This document shows, one piece after another, positions 54,425-64,000 of a stretch of 64,000 bases of DNA. Both the position numbers and the translations under genes were made by a program. The notes beneath the pieces are model-generated. The model did no database searches. It saw nothing but the letters and a program-made list of their open reading frames with translations, and was not told the origin of the DNA. Position 1 is the stretch's first letter; every line of letters starts with the position of its first letter. Origin of the DNA: Romanomermis culicivorax (lineage: Eukaryota > Nematoda > Enoplea > Mermithida > Mermithidae). Where the stretch lies: assembly GCA_963922205.1 (NCBI GenBank), contig CAWUHX010000084.1:1114975-1178974 (forward strand). Direction: 5' to 3'.

Positions 54425-56475
54425 CATGTGATTAATCATCGACACGAATCGAAAAAATCCCGGGATTTTTATCGCCAATTGTCACTGATTATAGAGGATT
54501 GTCGCCGATTGTCGCGCTCAGTGGGAATTTTGTTTTTTGATTATACCGATTCAGAAGTAAAAAAATCCTAGGATTTTTGTCCATGACAGTCGGTGACGAT
54601 CGCCGACTGTCACCGATTTTAATCCTAGGAATCGGTGATGAAATCCGAGAAATAGAACACTGTTCTATTTTCCAAGCCGTAAAAACATCCAGTGCGCATG
54701 GGTATACAATCGACACATTATGTGGGAAGAAAATTTTGTCTTACTTTTCAGGTGCAACCTTATTTTGCTTTCTGTCATTAAAATAATAAAAGTCACTAAA
54801 TAAGCAACAATCAGTCCGCAATTACTGCCCATCCCACAAATTCATTCTAGAAAATCGACGACAATAAAGCCCTATTCAGAAGTGAAATCACCGACTGCTG
54901 CCGATTGTCGCCGATTTCTAGGACTTAATTGGCGACAGTCGCCGATTTTTTAAGAATGAAATTCCGGGAATCGGGAAATTTGGGGAATCGGGCTGTTCGG
55001 GGAATAGAGACTTTCGGGGAATCGGGACATTGCGGGAAAAGGAATGTTCGGGGAATAAGGACACAATAAAAAAGGTAACATTTTTGAAAAAATGAGTGTA
55101 GACATTCCCTTTACAGAAAACGGAAGGGTGTATCCCCATTCCCCGAATATCAGTTTTCCCGCATGTCCTAATTCCCCGAATGTCCCGTTTTCCCAAGAAT
55201 GCTTTAAATCAAACATTGATTTTCCCTTTTCCCCATATGTCCCTATTTCCTGAAGAATTAGCCTAAATGTCGTTGAAGTTTGAATTATTGTCAAAAAATA
55301 AATTATCAAAATTTTGTTGTTAAATTTGTTATTCTATTGTCAAGCGACATTTATTCTCATGATGCAACGAGAATCGCAGTTACTGAAATGTGAAGGTGTG
55401 ATTAATCCCACTTTTTCATCTTGATGGAAATTTTCTATTGCGATGAACAAGGAATCATTGATTTTGCTCACACTCTTCCTTCACTTATTTAATACAATCA
55501 TTTTTCGTCTGAATATCCGAACCGAAAGTAAAAACTTGAGTAGAATTTCTTCAGTCATTCCTGCACTGTGCAGATAGAGGCTTGCAAAAAAGCCTAGTCA
55601 AAATTTTTGAGCTCTTGCTTTAATTTGCTTCTCATTTCAATGATTAACAACGTTTAAACTGCTAAGAAATATAAATTCACAGAATTTGATCCTGAAAAAT
55701 TAAGAATTATATGTATATGATTCATACAAGATACGGATCCGATCTGAATCCGATTATATCTGCTGTTTAGGATCCGGATCCGTATCGACGATTGCAGTTT
55801 TCGAGATCCAGACCCGGACCCCGATCCATCCCATCCCCAGTATTCAGATAATCAGGACATTCGGGGAATACGGACTAATGCATTGTTCGGGGGAACGATG
55901 ATTTTATTCATTATTCGGGGAATCGGGACATTCGCTGGAAAAGGCACATTTGGCTAATAAGGACATAATCAAACAAAATAAGGTTGCTCCTGGAAATAGC
56001 CAAACAAAATTTTCCTCCCACACTGTAGATTGTATATACGTGCGCACTGAATATTTTTTGGGCTTTATATTGTCTAGGCAAAGCTAAAAATAACCTACGT
56101 GATGCCGCAATCGGCGATTGTCGCCGACAAAAATCCTAGAATTTCGAATTCGGAAACATTCGCCGATAAAATTTCCAAAGAATCGGCGACAGGCAACAAG
56201 GCGATCGTCGGCGACAATGGGCGACTGTTGGCGACAAAAATTCTAGGATTTTTTCACTTCTAAATTTTGCTTAAAGAATAAATCGGCAAAATCGGCCACA
56301 GTCGGCAATTCTAAGGAATGAATCGGCAGAATTGCCGATATCTCCAATCTTATCCTAGGAATCAGTGATAGTTAGCGATTGCACCGATTGCCGATTCATT
56401 TTTTAGAAGCGACGACTGCCACCGATACCGGTTAAATCCTTGGAATCGGCGACAGTCGGTGATTCCATGTTGAAG
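54425..56475. repeat. Palindromic CCTAGGATTTTT / GCCGATTGTCGCC repeat cluster
   Basis: Words of three types dominate: AATCCTAGGATTTTTGTC palindromes, GTCGCCGATTGTCGCC and its inverse, and GGGGAATCGGGACATTCGGG tandem units (54960-55050, 55140-55200, 55850-55970). They occur in both orientations and would form multiple hairpins. The same vocabulary appears at 14945-15665. I cannot define ends or a class. Confidence 0.65.
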
Positions 56476-56479
56476 AAAA

Positions 56480-58745
56480 CATTCGAGCATTTCAAGAAAA
56501 AAATACTTGCAGAAGAAATTTCAACGTAACTGTTTTTTTGTCATCCCATTTGAAGTAGCAAGGAGAAACGGCCGGCTCAAACCATTTGTACTTGAAAAAT
56601 CGACCCCTAAAGTTTTGATGGTGCGAGTACTGTCAGGGTCTTTATATATGCTTGCGCCACCGTTCGTGATAATCTAACTTTTAGGAGGGGGAAATTACTT
56701 TGATTCCTTTTGAGTTTTCTATTTATTCGACTACAAAATATACAAGATTTAAGAACAACACAATCTTCTGACGATATAAGAAACATATTTGAGTTTTCGA
56801 CTAATGGTAGCGGGGTCCTTCCCACACTGCTGGACTTGTGATTTAAGGCCCATCTATTGTTTTTTCTCGAAGATCTGCCGCAAGTGATTGCAACAATCAA
56901 AATTGAACGAATCCCTCATTTTCTCTGTGAGCAAGATAGGTCGTGACAAGTTCTATCCACTTAAATTGTTTTGCAAAAAACATTTGAGTAGTGTTGCAGA
57001 TACCGGCTATTTCGTAAGCGTCTTGCGTTTCTTACGTTTCTTGCGTCAAAGCTGGATTTAAAGCGCACTGTAGGAACTTGTTAAATGTGCTGGGTGTCTT
57101 TCGATCAGAAATTTCGATATCTACCTTGCGATGTATTACATACTAAAATTGCTCCAATACTTGAGCAAATCGCTTGCGTATGTATTTTAACGAAAAAATA
57201 TCGATGGGCCTTTAAGGTTCCTCGCACGACCACCAATATTAGGGGTTTAAAATGTCCTTCCCTATATCTCCTATGAGTTCTAATTAGTTTTGGTCAGTGC
57301 ACCAAAAACCAAATATGCAATATCTTTTTTCCAACTCTGGTGTCTTTCTAACTCTTCTCTCAATTACTGTTCCTTCTCTAGTACCACTTCCTTGGGTCCT
57401 TCCAATCAAAGCGATTGTCTACAGTAACCTTTACCGTTAGACTAGGGCGTGGTCATTGTCTATCCCAGAACCTTTTCAGGTCGATTGCCCATGCATATAC
57501 CTCCGTGCAGGCATAAAACGCAGTCGCATATTTGTGTAGTTGGTATGTAGGTGGTAGTGTGCCTGGATTCTAGATACAAGTAGCATTATGAATTTGATCT
57601 ATAGATGTTCCTGATCTCCCTCCTAGCACACAAACACTGGTCTAATGTGCAGCAAATTTACTTAAAAAATGAATAACTTGTACGTACACAAAAATGAACT
57701 ACAGAGCAAAAAAATATGCATCCAAAATAATTAACATAATATAAACAAAATAGACGATACGAAACAATAACAAAAATTAAGAAAAATTAGCTTATATTTA
57801 TAACAGAAATAAACGAAGTTATAAGCATTGAAAAAGGCGGAAAAAATGCAAATAATCAAAACATGGGTGGTATAAAAATATATATGGTGTCTCATTAGCA
57901 CAATTATTTCACAAATTGCATAAAATGTTGCATACTGTGCACATCTTTTTTCATTAGTCCATTAGACTTTGTGGGAAGTGAGTCCTTCACAGCATCGAAG
58001 GCCCCATGTGCAGGGTCCATTTCAGTCTCTTGCAGATGTTTTTGGATAATTTTTGGATCATAGTCAGGGGTCAGAAAATCAAGGTCAAGTGAAAATGTAC
58101 TAAAGAAGGCGAGAAGAACAAAACGCTTATGAAAATGTACGTATAGAAAATCTTCCAATATATGAAAAAAACACGAAAGTAATTACTGTATTCTTATTAC
58201 ACGTTTTGAATAATTTTACAAGAATTATCTACAGAATGTTACACTTCATCACAGTACAGACAAAAAAGCTACGGACTAATAAGCAAGCATGCATACAATA
58301 GAAGTTAACATACCAGTTTACAGTTTTGTGTGAGCACCATGTGCTAGTGTTACACCCGGCAATCGGCAGCAAAACTTTATGCCATAAATGAGTTTAATGA
58401 TTGCTACTTTATGATTCTTCCTATCTATCATAGGTGGCATGACAGCATCAACCTATAATATACGTCAACCTATAATACGCATGGTTTTTAGGACACGTTT
58501 TTCATTGTTTCAGGACAGATTTTCACTCATTCGGGGCACATTGGTTCATTCAAGACGCTTGAAAATCGTGTCCCGAAAACAATGCTTATGAAAAGCTCTT
58601 TCAACATCAGGCTTGGAGCTTACAATCCAGATGACAAGTCACGTGGCATGTCCACAAGCGCTTGGCAAGCGTCGTGCTAGCATATTTTGAAAAACGTATG
58701 ATACATTTTTCTTTTCCAAAAAAGTCAAAAACAAAAAATGTCTGC
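56480..58745. other. No gene recognised
   Basis: AT-rich sequence. Frames at 56607-56900 (-), 57085-57276 (+) and 57904-58158 (-) are short and match no family I recognise. Confidence 0.35.
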
Positions 58746-60084
58746 TGTTGCTTGAGACAATGTCTGAGAGAATTCAGCTTCTTATACAGAGAGTTGTGAT
58801 GAGTAAAAAATTAACCCTACCTGAAAATCACTTATTTGATTAACTTGATGCGCTAGGAACGAAAATAATATTTATTTCGTCTGAAAATCAAAACTCGCAT
58901 AGCTACAGTAAGACGAAAAATGAAAATTTTCGATTTTTTTTGATTTTTAACATACACTTCTTTCAACTTTTGCAACTTTACGTATGTCAGATATCGTGTT
59001 GTCAAAACTTACCCAATATTAGGCCAATAGATGGGCTACAATTTACTGTAGGATTCATTAGTGTAAAGTGCTTATTAGGAATACACTGGGCCATGAAACA
59101 TCAAATTTTGAGAGAAAAATTTTTCATTTCTTTCACAAAAATCATCATATATACTGCTAAAGCTCAGAAGGACCAAAAAATTCATTATGCAATAGATAGC
59201 TTACAATGTCTTTACCTGCTGACAAAAAATTACGAAAATTCATGTACTGCTAGAGGGTCGCACAACCTGGAGTTTGAACACTGTCTTGTAATTGTATTTT
59301 CTGTAAGTTCTGACCTCTACTGTGGAACTAATAGAGCTTGATAAATTTTAAAAATGAGACAGTAATACAAGTTTCGTATTGTGAATATTAATATAATTCC
59401 CAAACTTATGAAAAAAACGAAATTCACCAGGCTACTGTATCCCAAAGTTTGGAATTTTCACAATTGTTATCATTTTTCTGACTATTTACGTGACTTGAGA
59501 TGTATCGGCCTAGGCATGAAGTAACTTTGTTATTAACCGTGTATTTGATACATGATACAATGCTCTATAGTGTGGTATGAAAATGTTTTTTGAATTTTGC
59601 ATTTTACACATTTTAGGAAATTTTAAAATGTCAAAAATGAGGCTGTAAAAATAATGAAAAAGCAGGTTTCTCTCCACAACAATGACTATATGTACTGCTA
59701 AAGCTAAAAACATCCAAAATTTCCCTATACAGTGGATATTTTACGATTGGTGCATTTATTATTTTGACCTACGAACAACTGAACTTGCTGCGTCACCAGT
59801 GCTGCAATAGAATCACAGGGTCCTTTGCCAAACTGAGGTTCAGAAAAATCCCATCATCTTACTGCCAATTACATGCATGGAGCCTAAAGTGTTGGATCCA
59901 TGATAGCAACCAGCATTGTCTGAGTGGATATAAGCCAGACCTATGTTTGGAAGTTCTTGTTTGACTCACAGTATTTTATCGCAGTATTGTATTGCTGATG
60001 ATTGCAATGACTGCATCACTATCTTGTGATAGCGTATCAAATACATGTGTGTCAGTCCTCGAGTGGAGCTAACCACTGATATGT

Positions 60085-60190
60085 ATTTGAAAAATAGAGT
60101 GCAGCCAGTAGTCCAACCTGGGTTACCAGCATTCTGGGCTGATGTCCTCACCACTAGACCACCACACCACGAGGTAAACCCAGATTAAGG
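60085..60190 (-). repeat. tRNA-derived SINE-like segment, left (inverted) copy
   Basis: The reverse complement of the segment at 60235-60342 with few differences, including GTGGTGGTCTAGTGGTGAGG. Together they form a hairpin with a loop of about 45 bp containing GGATTAAGGATTAAAG. Confidence 0.6.
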
Positions 60191-60234
60191 ATTAAGGATT
60201 AAAGATTATACGATTAATCATAGCCTAGGGGTGC

Positions 60235-60342
60235 ACCTTAATCTGAGTTCACCTCTTGGTGTGGTGGTCTAGTGGTGAGGACATCAGCCCGGAATGCTGG
60301 TAACCCAGGTTAGGTTCCTGGCTGCATCCTATTTTTCAAATT
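60235..60342 (+). repeat. tRNA-derived SINE-like segment, right copy
   Basis: TGGTGGTCTAGTGGTGAGGA closely resembles the 5' half of eukaryotic tRNA-Glu, including box A (TGGTCTAGTGG at 60265-60275). A box-B-like GGTTAGGTTCCTGG follows about 50 bp downstream. The arms do not pair into a full cloverleaf, so this is a SINE-type pol III relic and not a tRNA gene. Confidence 0.6.
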
Positions 60343-61654
60343 CATTTTCACTCCGAAAATTCCATATAATTTTCACTGATATGTATGTAATATGCCAAGG
60401 TATCCCTCTCTTGCCATACCTGTTTGATTGATCCTCACAGCACTGATTGGTTGAATTTTCATGGTCCAGTCTAGCCTGCATGAATATTTCATCATCCCCT
60501 AATCTAGTAGTCAAATCAGGCCATACCATATCATGGTGCACTGCACAGAGAAATTTTTTGCATGCAACTAGCAGACATCGTAATATATCCACGGTATAGA
60601 TAAATTTTGGGTGCTTTTGGCTTTAGCAGTACACATAGTCATTTTTGTGAAGAGAAACCTGCTTTTTCATCATTTTTATGGTCTCACTTTTGGGATTTTA
60701 AAACTTTGTGAAAAATGTAAAATGCAAAATTCAAAAAACATTTTCATACCACACTATAGAGCATTGTATTCTATATCAAATACACGGTCAATAACAAAGT
60801 TATTTCATGGCTAGGCCAATACATCTCAAGTCACGTAAATAGAAAGAAAAATGCTGAAAAATGAAAATTCCAAAGTTTGGGATACTGTAGCCCGGCGAAT
60901 TTTATTTTTTGATGAGTGTGGGAATTATATTAATATTCACCATACTAAACTTGTATTACTGTCTCATTTTTAAAATTTATCGAGCTCTAGTCGTTTCACA
61001 GTAGGGGTCGGAATTTCCAGAAAATACAATTATAGGATAGTGTTCAAACTTCAGGTTGTGTGACCCTCTAGCAGTACACGAATTTCTGTAATTTTTTTAT
61101 TAGCAGGTAGAAGACATTGTAAGCTATCTATTGTATAAGGAATTTTCTGGTCCTTCTGAGCTTTAGCAGTATATATGGTGATTTTCGTGAAAAAATGACA
61201 ATTTTTGCTCTCAAAATTTAATGTTTCTAGCACTTTTGTATTCCTAATATGCACTTTACACTAATGAATCCTGCAGTATTGTGGCCCATCTATTGGCCTA
61301 ATATTTGGTAAATATTCAGAACACGATGTCTGATGTTCCTAAACTTGCAGAAGTTTAAAGAACTGTATGTCAAAAATTGAAAAAATCGAAAATTTTCAAC
61401 TTTCGTCTTACTGTAGCTGTGCGAGTTTTGATTTTCAGACAAAACAAATATTATTTTCGTTCCTAGCGCATCATGTTAAGCAAATGAGTGATTTTCAGGT
61501 AGGGTTAATTTTTTACTTATCACCACAAAGCTGAATACTCTCAGAAATCGTGTCTTAAAAGCCACATGTTATGGACGTCCTCAAAGTACACTCCGACAGA
61601 CTTCCAATAAATAATTGCCTTCATAAATATATTCCAACTGACATTCACATTCAC

Positions 61655-61825
61655 AGCTGCAAGTGCTTGGCAAGCAACTCACAAGCACTTGGCAAGCGAC
61701 TCACAAGCACTTGGACAAGCAACCCACAAGCGTTCCACAAGCAATCCACAAGTGCTTTGCTTGTGGATTGCTTGCCAAGCGCTTGCCAAATTGGTGCTTG
61801 TGACAAGCAACCGACAAGCAAAGAC
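61655..61825. repeat. CAAGCACTTGG / CAAGCAATCCACAAG repeats
   Basis: About ten degenerate units of 15-18 bp (AAGCACTTGGCAAGCGACTCAC and related). The second half inverts (GTGCTTTGCTTGTGGATTGCTTGCC), producing a strong hairpin. Confidence 0.65.
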
Positions 61826-61909
61826 ACACGTTACTTGTGATCTGGACTCTACTTTATGCATGGAAGTCGGATTTTACACCTTAAAGCTCCCCGCATACTT
61901 TCTACGTCC

Positions 61910-62819
61910 TGTAACGCCCAAATGAGGTAAATGGGTCGGTTCTCACTCTAACTCCTACAATACTTTTACTTGATGAAACTGCGATCCAATTAAACGATCA
62001 CGGGGCACCTGGGGTGTAAAAATTACGACAATAAGTTACGACAATGATACGATAAAATTAAGAATGATGTCGCCGATGGCTATACGATTAGCTTCGACAA
62101 TCCACAAACACTTTTCCGATCTCACATAATACACGAATCAAGTTTTACACCACGAATTTAAGAATTAAAAAACTAACTATTTTCCTTAAGTTTTCGTCTT
62201 TTATACTACTTCCTTTAGACCACACCCTTAGTCCGTGGGGGGTCTGCTCCCGTAGTTCTTCTTCCAACCAATTGTCGCTTTGCTTCAGGCGCTTCCGCTT
62301 CCGCTTCCGTATACTGTATGCTTGATTTGCCACGCATTTACGCTTTTTGGACTATCATACGCTTAACCACGCCTTTAAGCATAGTTTCTCTGCCTGTGTG
62401 CTTCGGATTTATTGTAAGCTTAGCCACACCTAGGTGCTTCTTTTTTACTAACTATGTGTGTATATGCTTCCATAATGTACTGGTGGCTACCGTTCTACTT
62501 GAGACAGTGTTTGGATTGGAGTTTCTTCATTTTATTGCATGACAGGTGTTTTTAAGACTGTGGTGGGGATACTGTAATTGCTAGAAAAGTGCGTTTCAAG
62601 TGCCTCGGGTGGGTTATGGGGCTAGGTGCCGATGTGCGAATTTATTATGTAACGATTCCCTAATTGGGTCAATAGCGGTTTTCGGGTGCAGGAACATCGA
62701 AAACAAAATACTTGTACAACACTTCACAAGAATGTACAGGAATGTCAATACGAGGGGAACCAGACACACTTGAGAAAATAGATAACAATGAGTTCGGATC
62801 ATCGATCATACTCTCTACA
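61910..62819 (-). repeat. Diverged relative of the 882-bp LTR (910 bp)
   Basis: Starts TGTAACGCCC on the plus strand like the LTR at 5324 and aligns along most of its length. It ends near CTCTACA, followed by CCCCCTG, a polypurine-tract-like position. No matching internal region is recognised to the right, and I see no obvious target duplication. It may be a solo LTR or an LTR with a lost interior. Confidence 0.6.
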
Positions 62820-62821
62820 CC

Positions 62822-63420
62822 CCCTGTATCACCCTGCATGTTAACAGAATTATCGTCCCGGCACAGGCAGGCGTTATGTATAAACTAATAGCATGATAAT
62901 CATCTGAAAACAGAATCTGTGAATCATATACGTACGGTAAATTACTAGATTTCATGCCAACACTTCACAAATCATATAACGGATATTTTTTTTTATTTAT
63001 TCAAATTCGTTATGGCCAAACTCGTGTTGCAGCGTCGTTTTCGATATCAAAAAAAAAACTCATGTTTATAATTTTATAAGTTATTCCATCATGACTGCTC
63101 TTTACTGTTTCCATACAGCGCGTAAATTAAAAATTTATTTTCTTTTCCTTGAACCGAAAATAAAATTACTTTTTTGCTGATCATGTACTTTGTTCTGCAA
63201 AGTTCATCAGTTCAGGCGGTAAGGTGCATTTATTTTCGTCACTCTAGTTTTACGATAAAGTTGGCACGCAGGCCACGGAAATGTACACATGAAGACGTTG
63301 CCTAAATTTCAGTATATACATGATGTTTGAAAAAGAAATTTGTATACAATGACGCCAAATGGTGCGTAATTTCGGAGCGAAAATTCGCCGCAATTGAAAA
63401 GACCTTAAAGAAAATTTACA
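62822..63420. other. No gene recognised
   Basis: AT-rich spacer between the LTR relic and the recombinase gene. I see nothing supportable in it. Confidence 0.35.
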
Positions 63421-63424
63421 GTTA

Positions 63425-64000
63425 CTAAATTAGCGATTTGGATACAGTAAGCCTCCTGGATAGCGAATTTTTGATATAGCAATTTTTGGCGTTGTCGGAT
63501 TTCCAACGGCCATGTAGTTTAATGAGGTCGTGGGGAACTCCTGCTTCTGCTGCTGCGCTAGCCCCACCTGATCTTAAACTATGAGTTCCGTATTGGGACG
63601 CATTCAAGCCGATTTGTTCGTAGAGTTTTTTCAATAATTCCCGGGCCCTTCCATATCCTAATCTACGATCTGTCATCTTTTCGACTGCGTGATGCCTGAC
63701 TATTGTACGAAACAAGTATTCTGATGAGTTGAGCTGTAATTTTGCTACACTGATGTGAAGGAGGAGGGCTGTGCAAGGGCAAGATGGTTTGTCCGTTCGT
63801 GCGATTACAACTGATTGCCCTTCTCTGTAAGTGTCTGTCTTGCTGTGTGGCAGATTTATTCTGACGTGGTCTCGAAATATTTTTAAATCTGACATTTTCA
63901 TGTTCAATGTTTCTGAAATTCGTAGAAAACCGGCGAAGGATATTAGTACTAGGGCTAAGTACTCTGCGTTGATACCACTGCTTAATCTGATAGAGTGTGT
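63425..64000 (-). CDS. Tyrosine recombinase, partial (runs off the window)
   Basis: The frame is open from the window edge (64000) to the stop at 63425, about 191 codons on the minus strand. It contains the C-terminal catalytic domain of an integrase of the tyrosine-recombinase family. G-F-L-R-I-S-E carries the first catalytic Arg, H-S-L-R-S-G-G-A the H-x-x-R box, G-R-W-K-S the next conserved position, and N-C-Y the nucleophile Tyr. The family cuts and rejoins DNA through a covalent Tyr intermediate. In animals such genes are found in DIRS/PAT/Ngaro retrotransposons and Crypton-type DNA transposons. No RT or terminal repeat is visible on this side, so I cannot choose between them. All catalytic residues in view are intact. 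Confidence 0.8.
   Translation of the reverse strand, partial: THSIRLSSGINAEYLALVLISFAGFLRISETLNMKMSDLKIFRDHVRINLPHSKTDTYREGQSVVIARTDKPSCPCTALLLHISVAKLQLNSSEYLFRTIVRHHAVEKMTDRRLGYGRARELLKKLYEQIGLNASQYGTHSLRSGGASAAAEAGVPHDLIKLHGRWKSDNAKNCYIKNSLSRRLTVSKSLI

Larger units (their letters stand above)
58752..61562. mobile_element. Long-inverted-repeat (foldback-type) element, copy B
   Basis: The left arm (about 58752-59755) and right arm (about 60555-61562) are inverted copies of about 1 kb each. Both carry the same landmarks (GGGTTAATTTTTTACTTATCAC, CTTATTAGGAATAC, the arm-internal GCAGTACATATAGTCATT). The 0.8-kb centre holds an inverted pair of tRNA-like segments. Frames inside the arms (58940-59341 +, 61051-61254 -, 59510-59713 -, 60611-60814 +) are parallel because the arms are homologous. 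Copy A at 1222-3297 belongs to the same family. Confidence 0.65.

Noticed and set aside
60251..60325. tRNA-Glu gene
   Set aside because: Box A and the 5' half match, but the acceptor ends do not pair, box B is degenerate and an inverted twin is adjacent. A SINE relic fits better.

Overview
The window looks like nuclear DNA of an AT-rich animal genome, most likely a nematode. The evidence is a spliced metazoan neuropeptide-type GPCR gene with very long introns, an interstitial array of TTAGGC (the nematode telomere unit) near 19.6 kb, and a dense mix of eukaryotic transposons. No bacterial genes, operons, rRNA or CRISPR array are visible. The nematode call is an inference of moderate strength.

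Layout. 1-5.3 kb: repeat debris, including a long-inverted-repeat (foldback) element at about 1.22-3.30 kb and a small inverted-repeat element at about 4.96-5.16 kb. 5.3-12.7 kb, minus strand: a decayed Ty3/gypsy-like element with an 882-bp 3' LTR, a polypurine tract, and broken integrase, RNase H, RT, protease, env and gag remains. 12.7-24.9 kb: mostly gene-poor, with a partial foldback-family copy, the telomere-like array and a 915-bp PIF/Harbinger-type element with TTA target duplications. 24.9-54.1 kb: a three-exon GPCR of the GnRH/AKH receptor type (435 aa when spliced) with introns of 23.05 kb and 4.8 kb. Intron 1 contains a 649-bp hAT-type element with an 8-bp target duplication and, 65 bp further on, a complete 16.2-kb LTR retroelement (28243-44471) in the same orientation as the gene. 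54-64 kb: short palindromic repeats, a second foldback element containing an inverted pair of tRNA-like SINE segments, a relative of the 882-bp LTR, and a tyrosine recombinase running off the right edge.

The centrepiece is the 16.2-kb element. Its 1465-bp LTRs differ at only two positions I could find, and it is flanked by a 4-bp direct repeat (AATC), so it inserted recently. It has one uninterrupted 3038-codon frame whose order is gag, env, protease 1, protease 2, RT, RNase H, integrase. Env lies between gag and pol, whereas env-bearing LTR elements normally carry it after pol. The decayed minus-strand relative at 6.2-12.7 kb has the same gag-env-pol order, so this looks like a lineage trait and not an accident of one copy. 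The intact copy also has two retropepsin-like domains in tandem, a 229-codon overlapping frame at the gag/env junction, and a 3.66-kb leader. The leader holds a 20-bp-period array and an array of about 65-bp units carrying GACGTC(A/T)GCAAC boxes that resemble CRE/MARE binding sites. Gag would form the particle, the internal signal peptide and transmembrane segment would send Env through the secretory pathway, and pol would carry out maturation, reverse transcription and integration.
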